Shown: piece after piece, positions 8,683-17,835 of the stretch
Layout of the letters: every line of letters starts with the position of its first letter
How positions within the stretch are numbered: the first letter of the stretch is position 1
NCBI GenBank assembly: GCA_017528375.1
Contig: JAFXOY010000065.1
Span: 1 to 64,000, forward strand
DNA from: Clostridia bacterium
GTDB lineage: Bacteria > Bacillota > Clostridia > TANB77 > CAG-508
Direction: 5' to 3'
DNA: 64,000 bases
Translations under genes and position numbers: made by a program
Notes under the pieces: generated by a model
Told to the model about the DNA's origin: nothing
The model's input: only the letters and a program-made list of their open reading frames with translations
The model's database searches: none

Positions 8683-10644
8683 ATGGCAAAAAATATTTTG
8701 ATTACTGAAAAGCCTTCAGTTGCAATGGAGTTTGCAAAAGTTTTAGGTATAAATGGAGCAAGAAAAGACGGGTATTTAGAGTCTGATAAATGGATAGTTA
8801 CATGGTGTGTGGGGCATTTAATTACAATGTCTTATCCAGAAGTGTATGATGAGAAATTGAAGTTTTGGAGATTAGATACTTTGCCATTTATGCCTAAAGA
8901 GTATAAATATGAAATAATTCCTGCTGTTGAGAAGCAATTTAATATAGTAAAATCTTTGCTTATTAGAGATGATGTTGATACAATTTATGTCGCAACTGAC
9001 TCTGGACGTGAGGGAGAATATATATATAGATTAGTTGAACAAATGGCTGATGTTAAAGGAAAAAATAGAAAAAGAGTGTGGATAGATTCTCAAACTGAAG
9101 AAGAAATAAAAAGAGGAATTGCAGAAGCTAAGGATTTGGAGGAATATAATAGTTTATCTGATTCTGCTTATTTAAGGGCGAAAGAGGATTATCTTATAGG
9201 TATTAATTTTTCAAGATTGTTAACTATAATTTTTGGAAGAAGGGCTGCAACTAAATTAAATGAAGATAGAATTTCAATCTCTGTAGGTCGTGTTATGACT
9301 TGTGTTCTAGGAATGATTGTATCTAGAGAAAGAGAAATTAGAGATTTTGTAAAAACGACTTATTATAAAATTGTTGGTGATTTTGGTGATGAACAAAATT
9401 CTTTAAGGGCAGAATGGAAAGTTACTGAGAATTCAAAAATGTTTAATTCTTCTAAATTATATAATGAAACAGGTTTTAAGAAGGTTGAAGATGCTAGGGA
9501 GTTTATTGCATCATTAAAAGATAAAAAAGCAATTGTTAGTGATGTGAAAAAGACAAAGCAAAAAGAAAATGCACCATTATTATTTAATCTTGCTGAAATT
9601 CAAAATGAATGTACAAAGAGATTTAAAATAAAGCCAGATGAAACATTAGATGTTATTCAAACTCTATATGAAAAGAAACTTGTAACATATCCAAGAACAG
9701 ATGCGAGAGTATTATCTACAGCTGTTGCTAAAGTAATTTCAAAGAATTTAAATGGAATTGCCAAAGGATTTCAAGATGAAGAAGTTCAAGGATATATTAA
9801 AAAAATGGTTGATGAGAAGTATTCTACTAATATTGTAAAATCAAAATATGTAAATGATAGTAAAATTACAGATCACTATGCAATAATTCCAACTGGACAA
9901 GGATATGAAAATTATGGTAGCTTAAACCAATTACAAAAGGATATTTATAAATTGATAGTAAAAAGATTTTTATGTATTTTTTATCCAGCTGCGGAATTTA
10001 GCAAATTATCTATCACTATAAATATTGAAAATGAGGAATTTTCTGCTACAAGTAAAGTCTGTACTAAAATGGGATATTTAGAGATTGCTAAGCCAAAACA
10101 AAATAGTGGAAAAGATGTGGATAACAACGAGGAAAAAAGTCAAAATGAAGAGTCAAAAGGCGGAAAGAAAGATAATGAAATTAGTGAAGATTTGTTAAAA
10201 ATATTAAAAAAGGGACAAGAAATTGGTATAGTTAATTTTGAAACAAAAGATGCTGAAACTAGCCCTCCAACAAGATATAATTCTGGTTCAATAATATTAG
10301 CAATGGAAAATGCGGGAAAACTTATTGAAGATGAAGAATTAAGAGAGCAAATAAAAGGTGCTGGAATTGGAACAAGTGCTACTAGGGCCGAAATAATGAA
10401 AAAGCTTGAAAGAATTCAATATATTCAAATTAATTCTAAAACTCAAATTATAACTCCAACACAAAAGGGTGAGGTTATATATGATGTTGTTAACGGATCA
10501 ATGCCTGATATGCTTAATCCAAAGCTTACTGCAAGCTGGGAAAAAGGATTGGATATGGTAGCTAAAAAAGAAATTAATTCTCAAGAATTTATGGATAAGT
10601 TGGAAAGCTATATTAAAATGAAATTTAACAAGTTAGTGATTTAA
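8683..10644 (+). CDS. topB: DNA topoisomerase III (type IA)
   Basis: A single-strand-passing topoisomerase of 653 residues. The N-terminal Toprim domain opens with ILITEKPSVAMEFAKVLG and carries the acidic VATDSGREGE motif. The catalytic tyrosine is in TYPRTDAR at about residue 340. The late GIGTSATRAEIMKKLE motif is typical of TopB. No C-terminal zinc fingers are present, as is usual for short TopB proteins. The ribosome site is GGGAAGGA, seven bases before the ATG. It stands alone and ends in a terminator shared with the convergent zinc-ribbon gene. Confidence 0.95.
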   Translation: MAKNILITEKPSVAMEFAKVLGINGARKDGYLESDKWIVTWCVGHLITMSYPEVYDEKLKFWRLDTLPFMPKEYKYEIIPAVEKQFNIVKSLLIRDDVDTIYVATDSGREGEYIYRLVEQMADVKGKNRKRVWIDSQTEEEIKRGIAEAKDLEEYNSLSDSAYLRAKEDYLIGINFSRLLTIIFGRRAATKLNEDRISISVGRVMTCVLGMIVSREREIRDFVKTTYYKIVGDFGDEQNSLRAEWKVTENSKMFNSSKLYNETGFKKVEDAREFIASLKDKKAIVSDVKKTKQKENAPLLFNLAEIQNECTKRFKIKPDETLDVIQTLYEKKLVTYPRTDARVLSTAVAKVISKNLNGIAKGFQDEEVQGYIKKMVDEKYSTNIVKSKYVNDSKITDHYAIIPTGQGYENYGSLNQLQKDIYKLIVKRFLCIFYPAAEFSKLSITINIENEEFSATSKVCTKMGYLEIAKPKQNSGKDVDNNEEKSQNEESKGGKKDNEISEDLLKILKKGQEIGIVNFETKDAETSPPTRYNSGSIILAMENAGKLIEDEELREQIKGAGIGTSATRAEIMKKLERIQYIQINSKTQIITPTQKGEVIYDVVNGSMPDMLNPKLTASWEKGLDMVAKKEINSQEFMDKLESYIKMKFNKLVI

Positions 10645-10674
10645 AAAAGTTCTCAATTAAATTGAGAACTTTTT
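10644..10674. terminator. Bidirectional terminator between topB and the zinc-ribbon gene
   Basis: AAAAAGTTCTCAATT pairs with AATTGAGAACTTTTT, with A and T tails on both sides, so it can end transcription from either side. It overlaps the last codons of both convergent genes. Confidence 0.85.
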
Positions 10675-10899
10675 ATATAATTGAGAAAATTTATCATTTC
10701 CACTAATATATCTATTTAAATCTTTTTCTGGTATTCCGGTACTACAAGAAAGTTCTTGTAAAGTATCTGGAACAAGATAATTATCTAAATAATTTTCAAG
10801 TTTTTGAATTTTTTGTGAATCTTTAGTAGCACAATTAGGGCACATTTTCCCTGAAAAAGCATAAAAACTTCCGCATTGAGGACATTTATTAAATTCCAT
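10657..10899 (-). CDS. Small zinc-ribbon protein with helix-turn-helix-like tail
   Basis: An 80-residue protein with a good AGGAGG ribosome site. Residues 6-24 hold CPQC and CPNC, a zinc ribbon. The C-terminal half (LQELSCSTGIPEKDLNRYI) resembles a helix-turn-helix. The layout recalls the flagellar-operon YvyF type, but no flagellar gene is near, so the function is left open. Its last codons overlap the shared terminator. Confidence 0.7.
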   Translation of the reverse strand: MEFNKCPQCGSFYAFSGKMCPNCATKDSQKIQKLENYLDNYLVPDTLQELSCSTGIPEKDLNRYISGNDKFSQLYKKFSI

Positions 10900-11042
10900 A
10901 ATTAGTACCTCCTATTTTTTTATTTTCAACAATATTTTATCATATAAAAGATTATTGTCAATTTTATTTTTGAAATTTATGTACAGATTTAATATATGTG
11001 ATATAATAAACAATAATAATATTTGAAAGGGTATGAAGTTTA

Positions 11043-13280
11043 TTGGATAATAATATACATAGGAAAAAAAATCATAATAATCGAATAGGCAAAAGCACTG
11101 ACAATATACGTTTTGGCAAGAGAGTATATGAGGGTGAAGAAGAAAATGTAGTACCTGAAATAAGAGTTATACACAAAAGAGAAAGTGCTGCTGCACAGCA
11201 AAAACATGTTATTGGTGATAATCAAAGAAAAAGACCAAAGAAAAAAGTACAAATTACTGAAGAACAAAAATCAAGAAAGAAAAAAAGACACAAAAGAAGA
11301 TTGATGTTTATACTTATTATACTTGTTGTGCTTTTAATAATGTTTTTAGTTTCATTATATAAATGGAACAAAATTATGAAAGATGTAATAAGTTGCGAAA
11401 ATTCAGTAGTTTTAGATTCAACAGGAAGGGTTATAGCTGTTTTAGGAGAATCAAGAATACAAGAAACAGTGAGTTTAGATAAGATTCCTAAAAATTTAGT
11501 TAATGCATATGTTGCAATAGAAGATAAAAATTTTTATAAACATCATGGAATTAATATTAAGAGAACGGTTGGTGCTATTGGAAATTACATTATTCATAGG
11601 GGGTCTTCATCTTATGGCGGTAGTACTATTACGCAACAATTAGTAAAAAATGTAACAGGAGAAAATGAATCATCTATTACTAGAAAGATGACTGAATGGG
11701 ATAGAGCGGTTAAGACGGAAATGGTATTATCAAAAGATGAAATAATGCAGACATATTTAAATATTATTTATGTTGGTCCTAATGTTTATGGAGTCGAAAT
11801 GGGATCAAGATATTATTTTGATAAAAGTGTTTCTGATTTAGATTTAGCAGAATGTGCATATTTAGCAGGCTTAAATCATTCACCAAATTCATATAATCCT
11901 TTTGGTGAAAAAGATAATTCAGAAAAGATAAAGTCAAGATCTAAATTAGTTTTAAAGGTTATGTTAGAAGAAAATTATATAAATAATGAAGAATATGAAA
12001 AAGCAGTACAAGAAATTGATGCAGGTTTAAATTTTAAAAAAGGTGATGTTAAGCCAAAAGGTGATAATGTTTATTCATATATGGTAGATGCAACAATTTC
12101 AGAGGCTATAAGCGATTTAGAAAAAAGCAAAAAGATGTCGACATCATTTGCTACAAATTATTTATATTATTCAGGTTTAAAAATTTATAGTACACAAAAT
12201 TCAGATATACAAAAAGATATTGAGGAAGAATTTGAAAAAAACAAATATAAAGTAAAATCTGAAAAATATGATAATACTACATCACAAGCAGCAATGGTTG
12301 TTATTGACCATAAAACCGGACAAGTTATGGGCTGTGTAGGTGGACTTGGAGAAAAAAATATATCTAGAGGATTTAATAGAGCAACCCAAGCGTTAAGGCA
12401 AACAGGTTCAGCAATTAAGCCAATTGCTGTTCTGGGTCCAGCTTTAGAAGAAAAAATTATTACCCCATTAACAGTTTATGATGATACTAGAACTACTTTT
12501 TCAACAGGGTATAATCCAACAGATTGTGAAAATGAGCTAGGTCCAATAACCGTAAGAAGAGCAGTTGAATCATCTCAAAATATTCCTTTTGTAAAAATAA
12601 TGGAGCAATTAACACCACAAAAAGCAATTAAATATATGCAAAATGAAGGAATTACAACTTTAACAGATGCTGATTGTGATTTACCTTTGGCATTAGGAGG
12701 ATTACAAAAGGGAACAACACCGTTGGAAATGGCTGCTGCTTATGCTACAATTGCAAATGGCGGAAAATATATAGAACCAATTTTTTACACTAAAATTGAA
12801 AACAATAAAGGAAAAGTGGTTCTTAAAAATAAGCAGAAATCTAAAAAAGTTTATTCTGAAGATACAACTTATGTTTTGAAAAATTTATTAACTCAACCTG
12901 TAAAAGGAGAGAATGGTACTGCAAAGTCATGTAAAATTGATGGATTTGAAGTTGCAGCTAAAACAGGAACCACAAATGATAATTATGATAAATGGCTTTG
13001 CGGATTTACAAAACATTATACAGCTGTAACATGGTTTGGATTTGATTCTAATGAAACAATAAAGGAAGGCGCTGATTCCATGGCAAATCAAATTTGGGCT
13101 AATGTAATGAAAGATGTTCATGAAAATTTGATAAAAGCAGATTTTGAAAGACCTAAGAATGTTCAAGAAGTTGTTGTTTGTAAGGATTCAGGGAAAAGAG
13201 CGACCGGTGGTTGTAGAAATACATATGTTGAATATTTTAGAAAAGGAACAGTTCCAAATGAAAAATGTGATAAACATTAA
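11043..13280 (+). CDS. Class A penicillin-binding protein (transglycosylase/transpeptidase)
   Basis: A bifunctional peptidoglycan synthase of 745 residues. A basic cytoplasmic tail of about 86 residues precedes one membrane span (87-106). The GT51 glycosyltransferase shows AIEDKNFYKHHG (catalytic Glu) and GGSTITQQLVKN. The transpeptidase domain shows TGSAIKP (nucleophile Ser and Lys), SSQN (SxN) and AAKTGTTND (KTG). The start is TTG at 11043 with a rather distant GAAAGG, so the exact start is uncertain. The stop codon sits inside the terminator stem. It polymerises lipid II and crosslinks the wall at the outer membrane face. Confidence 0.94.
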   Translation: MDNNIHRKKNHNNRIGKSTDNIRFGKRVYEGEEENVVPEIRVIHKRESAAAQQKHVIGDNQRKRPKKKVQITEEQKSRKKKRHKRRLMFILIILVVLLIMFLVSLYKWNKIMKDVISCENSVVLDSTGRVIAVLGESRIQETVSLDKIPKNLVNAYVAIEDKNFYKHHGINIKRTVGAIGNYIIHRGSSSYGGSTITQQLVKNVTGENESSITRKMTEWDRAVKTEMVLSKDEIMQTYLNIIYVGPNVYGVEMGSRYYFDKSVSDLDLAECAYLAGLNHSPNSYNPFGEKDNSEKIKSRSKLVLKVMLEENYINNEEYEKAVQEIDAGLNFKKGDVKPKGDNVYSYMVDATISEAISDLEKSKKMSTSFATNYLYYSGLKIYSTQNSDIQKDIEEEFEKNKYKVKSEKYDNTTSQAAMVVIDHKTGQVMGCVGGLGEKNISRGFNRATQALRQTGSAIKPIAVLGPALEEKIITPLTVYDDTRTTFSTGYNPTDCENELGPITVRRAVESSQNIPFVKIMEQLTPQKAIKYMQNEGITTLTDADCDLPLALGGLQKGTTPLEMAAAYATIANGGKYIEPIFYTKIENNKGKVVLKNKQKSKKVYSEDTTYVLKNLLTQPVKGENGTAKSCKIDGFEVAAKTGTTNDNYDKWLCGFTKHYTAVTWFGFDSNETIKEGADSMANQIWANVMKDVHENLIKADFERPKNVQEVVVCKDSGKRATGGCRNTYVEYFRKGTVPNEKCDKH

Positions 13281-13300
13281 AGTTTATCACATTTTTCATT
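13260..13300 (+). terminator. Terminator overlapping the end of the PBP gene
   Basis: A perfect 16-bp stem (GAAAAATGTGATAAAC against GTTTATCACATTTTTC) contains the PBP stop codon in its loop region. Confidence 0.85.
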
Positions 13301-13309
13301 TACGTAAAT

Positions 13310-13338
13310 TTGACTAAATTGACATAATGTGATAAAAT
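13310..13338 (+). promoter_or_regulatory. Promoter of the orphan gene at 13414
   Basis: TTGACT 13310-13315 and TAAAAT 13333-13338 with a 17-bp spacer. The flanking words AAATTTGACTA and TGATAAAAT recur almost exactly before the orphan gene at 35089. A small hairpin GAAAATG/CATTTTC lies in the leader near 13360-13382. Confidence 0.75.
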
Positions 13339-13413
13339 GTATGTCATAAGAATTCATTTGAAAATGGGTGTACTCATTTTCGTTTCACAAAAGAAAAAGG
13401 AGGTTTCAGTAAA

Positions 13414-13992
13414 ATGCTGAGAAAATTAATGGCTGAAAAGGTGATAACAATCGGTGGCAAGGAGTATAAGCTGCGGGAAGTAACAAGGGAGGAACTTTTT
13501 GAACACAGATTAAGTAACAAGCCAGGTTTAGTTTTCAAAGACAATGACAAATTATGGTATACTGAATTGCCGAATGATAAGGTCAGATTCAAAGATGTTG
13601 AAAGAAAGTCATTACGGCATATGTGTAGCAGTGATTACGAATGTTGTTCGCGTTTGTCAGCGTTGCCAGATCCACAGGGATGTGCATGTGTTCGTGATGA
13701 GTCATTTGGTCCCTACAGAAGAGCAGCAAAATTTAGAATACATTTATGTAAGGTTTCTCTGAGAATCGAAAAATACAGTTTTTTAACTTATGCTATTGAA
13801 ACTTTTAACATGGTAGAAGATTGCTTAAAAGTTTTAAGTTGTAAAAATTGCAGTAGATCAAAAGTAAAACCAACGCAAATGGATATCGATGAGAAGAAGA
13901 AAAAGGTTTTAGCTTTAGCGCAAAACTTGAATCCAGATATCGAAAAGATGTCTGATTTAAATCGATTTGCTGAACCAAAAATGAAATTCTAA
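13414..13992 (+). CDS. Orphan cysteine-rich hypothetical protein of atypical composition
   Basis: A 192-residue protein with a strong AAAGGAGG ribosome site. I do not recognise the family. The N-terminal part is basic and charged (KVITIGGKEYKLREVTREEL). The middle is rich in Cys and Gly (HMCSSDYECCSRL, PDPQGCACVRDESFG), and another Cys pair follows (LSCKNCSRSK), which suggests metal binding. It is monocistronic, with its own promoter and terminator. Codon use differs from its neighbours and includes two in-frame CGG codons (13474 and 13615) that must be read in zero frame. A +1 shift at the first meets a stop two codons later. This composition suggests a foreign origin. Confidence 0.65.
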   Translation: MLRKLMAEKVITIGGKEYKLREVTREELFEHRLSNKPGLVFKDNDKLWYTELPNDKVRFKDVERKSLRHMCSSDYECCSRLSALPDPQGCACVRDESFGPYRRAAKFRIHLCKVSLRIEKYSFLTYAIETFNMVEDCLKVLSCKNCSRSKVKPTQMDIDEKKKKVLALAQNLNPDIEKMSDLNRFAEPKMKF

Positions 13993-13993
13993 T

Positions 13994-14032
13994 AAAAGAC
14001 AGGCTTCTTAATAAGGAGCCTGTCTTTTATTA
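13994..14032 (+). terminator. Terminator of the orphan gene
   Basis: AAAAGACAGGCTTCTTA and its complement AAGGAGCCTGTCTTTT form a strong stem with a short loop and T tail. Confidence 0.88.
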
Positions 14033-14038
14033 ATAGTA

Positions 14039-14067
14039 TTGACAAATTACTTGTTTAGTATTATACT
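14039..14067 (+). promoter_or_regulatory. Promoter of the SAM riboswitch-metK unit
   Basis: TTGACA at 14039-14044 and TATACT at 14062-14067 with a 17-bp spacer, about 20 bases before the aptamer. Confidence 0.85.
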
Positions 14068-14085
14068 ACATACAAATTATATATA

Positions 14086-14234
14086 TTATCGAGAGTGGAC
14101 GAGAGATTCGGCTTTATGACTCCACAGCAACCTGCAAGAAAAGCAAGGTGCTAATACCGACAAAGCATATGTAGCTTTGGTTGATGATTAGATCAGAATA
14201 GTTAAACCTTTGCTATATGGCAAAGGTTTTTTGT
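14086..14234 (+). promoter_or_regulatory. SAM-I (S-box) riboswitch with terminator
   Basis: The aptamer contains the S-box core words GAGAG, ATGACTCCACAGCAACCTG and AAGGTGCTAATACCGAC in the right order and spacing, closed by a short P1 (TTATC with GATGA). The expression platform is a terminator at 14203-14232, AAACCTTTGC paired with GCAAAGGTTT followed by T residues. High S-adenosylmethionine should stabilise the aptamer and stop transcription before metK, the enzyme that makes SAM. This is feedback control by the pathway product. Confidence 0.93.
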
Positions 14235-14329
14235 TGTTCTAAAACTAAAAAGTATGAAATTTAAAATAATAAGAATAATATATATAATTCTATGAAATAT
14301 CTAAGGACAAACAAAAAGGAGGAATTATT

Positions 14330-15496
14330 ATGAGAAAACTATTTACATCAGAAAGTGTAACAGAAGGGCATCCAGACAAATTATGTGATTACATATCAGA
14401 TAATGTTTTAGATGCATACTTAAGTAAAGATTCGAAATCAAGAGTAGCTTGTGAAACGGTTGCTGGAAAGGGATTGGTTTTGGTTACTGGAGAAATTACA
14501 TCAAAAGCTAATATTGATATTGAAAAAATTGTTAGAGATACAATTAAGAAGATTGGGTATACAGATGAAAATACAGATATTAGCTATGAAAAATGCAAAG
14601 TTATTATCAATGTTTCAAAACAATCACCTGATATTGCTCTAGGAGTTGATAAATCTCTTGAAAGCAAAACTAATGAGGAAGAAGTGATTGTAGAATCAGA
14701 AGGAGCAGGTGACCAAGGAATGGTTTTTGGTTTTGCAACTGATGAAACAGAGAGTTATTTACCAATGCCTATTTATTTATCACATAAATTAGCTAGAAGA
14801 TTAACTGAGGTAAGAAAAAATGGTGAGATTTCATATTTGAGACCTGATGGAAAAGTTCAAGTTACTGTTGAATATGAAGATGATAAACCAGTAAGAATAG
14901 ATACGGTTGTAGTTTCAACACAACATGAAGAAAATGTGGATTTAGAGGTCCTAAAAAAGGATATAAAAGAAAAAGTAATTAATACAGTTATTGATGAAGA
15001 GTTATTAGATGAGAATACAAAATACTTTATAAATCCAACAGGAAGATTTGTAATTGGAGGACCTTTAGGAGATACAGGTTTAACAGGAAGAAAAATTATT
15101 GTAGATACTTATGGAGGATTTAGTCGTCATGGTGGAGGCGCATTTTCTGGAAAAGATGCAACAAAAGTAGATAGATCCGGTTCATATATGGCTAGATATA
15201 TTGCAAAAAACATTGTAGCAAATGGACTAGCTAAAAAATGCGAAATTCAAATTTCTTATGCAATTGGGGTTGCTAAACCGGTTTCCATTTTTGTGGATAC
15301 GTTTGGGACAGCAAGTGTTTCAGATGAAAAAATAATAGAAATAATTAACAATAATTTTGACTTAACTCCAAGAGGAATTATTAATACTTTAAACTTAGAA
15401 CAACCAATTTATTCAGAAACAACAAATTATGGACATTTTGGAAAAGAACATCTTCCATGGGAGAAAATTTTGAAATTGGTGACAGAAAAAAATTAA
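14330..15496 (+). CDS. metK: S-adenosylmethionine synthetase
   Basis: Makes SAM from methionine and ATP. It has 388 residues, full length for the bacterial family. Motifs include [19 protein letters not shown] at the N terminus, the GAGDQG hexapeptide and the GGGAFSGKD loop that binds phosphates and Mg/K. The ribosome site AAGGAGG lies eight bases before the ATG. It is the only gene downstream of the SAM-I riboswitch. Confidence 0.98.
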   Translation: MRKLFTSESVTEGHPDKLCDYISDNVLDAYLSKDSKSRVACETVAGKGLVLVTGEITSKANIDIEKIVRDTIKKIGYTDENTDISYEKCKVIINVSKQSPDIALGVDKSLESKTNEEEVIVESEGAGDQGMVFGFATDETESYLPMPIYLSHKLARRLTEVRKNGEISYLRPDGKVQVTVEYEDDKPVRIDTVVVSTQHEENVDLEVLKKDIKEKVINTVIDEELLDENTKYFINPTGRFVIGGPLGDTGLTGRKIIVDTYGGFSRHGGGAFSGKDATKVDRSGSYMARYIAKNIVANGLAKKCEIQISYAIGVAKPVSIFVDTFGTASVSDEKIIEIINNNFDLTPRGIINTLNLEQPIYSETTNYGHFGKEHLPWEKILKLVTEKN

Positions 15497-15504
15497 AATT
15501 TTAA

Positions 15505-15533
15505 TTGACGAATAATGTCGAATAATATATAAT
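15505..15533 (+). promoter_or_regulatory. Promoter of the WG-repeat gene
   Basis: TTGACG 15505-15510 and a perfect TATAAT 15528-15533 with a 17-bp spacer. Confidence 0.8.
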
Positions 15534-15576
15534 CCAATCAATGCCTTTATGGTAAATATATTAAAGGAGTGTTCTT

Positions 15577-15834
15577 ATGTTAAAAACTGCAACAGCTGAG
15601 GTAAGTTTACCAAAAGCAATAGTGGAGGCTGATTATGCTGGAGTGGAAATCTGCAGCAATGGTTTTTTCAATGTAAGAAAAAACAGAAAATGGGGGTATG
15701 TAAATGCTGATGGTGAGAAAATTACACCATTAAAGTATGATACTCCCGCAGATTTCGAAGATGGTTTTGCAATGGTTCGCTACGATAGAAGCTTTTTCCA
15801 CGTAGACGAAAATGGAAATGAACACGAGATTTAA
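15577..15834 (+). CDS. Small WG-repeat-like protein
   Basis: An 85-residue protein. Residues 22-75 match one to two WG beta repeats (NGFFNVRKNRKWGYVNADG, then PLKYDTPADFEDGFAMV). WG repeats are seen in clostridial surface or binding proteins, usually in longer arrays. No signal peptide is visible, so it is probably cytoplasmic. It is monocistronic with a consensus promoter, an AAAGGAG site and a strong terminator, the same arrangement as the other orphan genes here. Function unknown. Confidence 0.7.
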   Translation: MLKTATAEVSLPKAIVEADYAGVEICSNGFFNVRKNRKWGYVNADGEKITPLKYDTPADFEDGFAMVRYDRSFFHVDENGNEHEI

Positions 15835-15838
15835 TGAG

Positions 15839-15871
15839 AAAAGGGTGTCCTAAAATAGGACACCCTTTTTT
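15839..15871. terminator. Bidirectional terminator
   Basis: AAAAGGGTGTCCTA pairs with TAGGACACCCTTTT with T and A tails on either side. It separates convergent genes. Confidence 0.9.
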
Positions 15872-16295
15872 AAGCATAGATATGATAATAATATGTGTCT
15901 TTAAGTATTGCACCGAATTTTTCCATAATCTTAACAGAATATGTATTATAGGGTTCAACCTGAAAACAAATTTTATATCCATTATACATGCTTATAATTT
16001 GCTTTAAAGATTGTGTTGCTAATCCTTGATGACGAAATTTCTCATCTATAAAAGATGATATTTCTATTTCATTTTTGCCTGTTTCTACTATAACAACAAC
16101 GCCTGCAAAAGCATTAGCTGAATTGCATATAGCAAGTGCATTTATTTTAGGGTCTGTTGTGAGTTTTGTTATTACATTCCGTGCTTTTTCTTCGTTGTCG
16201 CAGTAGAAACCTGGTAATACTTGGGCAACCTTATCATTCCAGCTGGCATAAAAGAAACTTTTAGAATCGTCAATGGTTAATGGTCGTAGTGTCAT
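15870..16295 (-). CDS. GNAT-family N-acetyltransferase
   Basis: A 141-residue protein with AAAGGAG before the ATG at 16295. The order of elements fits GNAT: an N-terminal LRPLTIDDSKSF helix region, central strands (AFAGVVVIVETG and EIEISSFIDEKFR), the acetyl-CoA loop HQGLATQSLKQI and the late NTYSVKIMEKFGA. The substrate is unknown. It is monocistronic. One codon is CGG (16181-16179, in EKARNV), which must be read in zero frame because the +1 frame stops at once. Its mix of CTC, GAC and CAC codons differs from neighbouring core genes, which suggests acquisition. Confidence 0.82.
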   Translation of the reverse strand: MTLRPLTIDDSKSFFYASWNDKVAQVLPGFYCDNEEKARNVITKLTTDPKINALAICNSANAFAGVVVIVETGKNEIEISSFIDEKFRHQGLATQSLKQIISMYNGYKICFQVEPYNTYSVKIMEKFGAILKDTYYYHIYA

Positions 16296-16333
16296 AATAA
16301 TAACATCTCCTTTATAAAGTATTTAATATATTA

Positions 16334-16362
16334 ATTATAGCATATTTAGGAAAAACAGTCAA
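16334..16362 (-). promoter_or_regulatory. Promoter of the GNAT gene
   Basis: On the minus strand TTGACT (16362-16357) and extended TGCTATAAT (-10 at 16339-16334) are 17 bp apart. Confidence 0.8.
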
Positions 16363-16461
16363 TTTTATGTAAATATAAAACAATATAAAAAGTTATGTAT
16401 GAAGTATTGTAAAACCAGCTTGTTTTATGATAAAATTGGTAATGATTGGAGGCGTTATAAT

Positions 16462-17835
16462 ATGCTAGATAATTCAAAAAAATTTAATGATTTAAGAAAA
16501 CAATATAATACTTTTATTTATGATAGTTTTTTAGTTGAAAATACTGAAGAAGAGATAATTATAAAATTTAAGTTTATAATTGAAAACTTAACATCATTTG
16601 AACCAGAGTTAAGAATTTTAAAGAATAATTTAGATATAAAAATAGAAGATAAATTAATAGAAAACTGCAAAAATGCTGCTTTTCATATGGGATTAATAGA
16701 ATTGATTAGTTATTGGAAAGCAACATGTTCACCAAATGTTATTATTAAAGCTGGATATATTAATGAAGAGCAAATAAACTGGTTTAAGAAATTATATTTT
16801 TACGGTTTAGGTGAATTATTCTATACAAATGGTATAAAAACTAATATAGATGATTTCATGAGCGTTAAATGTGAAAGCAATGAAGTATATGATGATACAA
16901 TAAATACTTCTAATGATGGATATCTAATTCCAATAGGTGGCGGTAAAGATTCTTGTGTTACTTTAGAATGTTTAAAAAAACAGGCTGATAATTATTGTTT
17001 AATTGTTAATCCAAAGCCAGTAACTCTTGACTGTGCAAAAGCAGCTGGATATGAGGATAATGGAATTGTTAAAGTAATAAGAAGAATTGATACAAACTTA
17101 TTAGAGTTAAATAGTAAAGGATTTATTAATGGTCATACACCATTTTCATCAATGCTAGCATTTTTATCATATTTTATAGCAGATATTATTGGTAAAAAAT
17201 ATATTGCATTATCAAATGAATCAAGTGCAAATGAATCAAATGTTGATGGTGAGAAAATTAATCATCAATATTCAAAGAGTGTTGAGTTTGAAAATGATTT
17301 TAGATATTATTCAACAAAATATTTAAAAAGAAATACTGAGTATTTCAGCTTCTTAAGACCTTTAAATGAATTACAAATAGCTATGGCTTTTTCTAAATTT
17401 GAAAAATATCATCCAATATTTAAAAGCTGTAATGTCGGAAGCAAGGGTGAAACATGGAAATGGTGCTGCAATTGTCCAAAATGCTTGTTTGTGTATACAA
17501 TTTTAAGTCCATTTTTATATAAAGATAAGTTAATAAATATTTTTGGAGAAGACTTATTTGACAGAGAAGATTTATTAGAAACATTTATTGAGTTAACTGG
17601 AAATGGTGAAACAAAACCATTTGAATGCGTTGGAACATATGAAGAAGTATGTTTCGCAATTAGCAAAACAATTTCAAATTTAGAAGGAAAAGAATTACCT
17701 TATTTGTTAAAATATTTTAAAGATAATTATGAATTAAGTAATTTAGAAATTGACTTGACTAAAAATTACTACCCAGAAAATAATTTGACAGAAGAACAAA
17801 CTAAAATATTGAAAGAAGAGATTTTTAATGATTAA
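16462..17835 (+). CDS. murL: UDP-MurNAc-L-Ala-L-Glu epimerase (MurL-type)
   Basis: A 457-residue protein from the ATG at 16462, preceded by GGAGG at 16448-16452. It has an ATP-pyrophosphatase-like P loop (IPIGGGKDSCVTLE) and the later NESSANE and WCCNCPKCLFVY segments. These fit the MurL family, which converts UDP-MurNAc-L-Ala-L-Glu to the D-Glu form. Its overlap by 8 bases with a MurD-type ligase is the arrangement known from Xanthomonas, where MurD2 adds L-Glu and MurL epimerises it, bypassing glutamate racemase. Family assignment comes from motif recall and context; the activity here is inferred. Confidence 0.78.
   Translation: MLDNSKKFNDLRKQYNTFIYDSFLVENTEEEIIIKFKFIIENLTSFEPELRILKNNLDIKIEDKLIENCKNAAFHMGLIELISYWKATCSPNVIIKAGYINEEQINWFKKLYFYGLGELFYTNGIKTNIDDFMSVKCESNEVYDDTINTSNDGYLIPIGGGKDSCVTLECLKKQADNYCLIVNPKPVTLDCAKAAGYEDNGIVKVIRRIDTNLLELNSKGFINGHTPFSSMLAFLSYFIADIIGKKYIALSNESSANESNVDGEKINHQYSKSVEFENDFRYYSTKYLKRNTEYFSFLRPLNELQIAMAFSKFEKYHPIFKSCNVGSKGETWKWCCNCPKCLFVYTILSPFLYKDKLINIFGEDLFDREDLLETFIELTGNGETKPFECVGTYEEVCFAISKTISNLEGKELPYLLKYFKDNYELSNLEIDLTKNYYPENNLTEEQTKILKEEIFND

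Noticed and set aside
13544..13762. The +1 frame of the orphan gene at 13414, which would follow a shift at CGG 13615
   Set aside because: It ends early, and the zero frame keeps a coherent Cys-rich protein to a terminator-linked stop.
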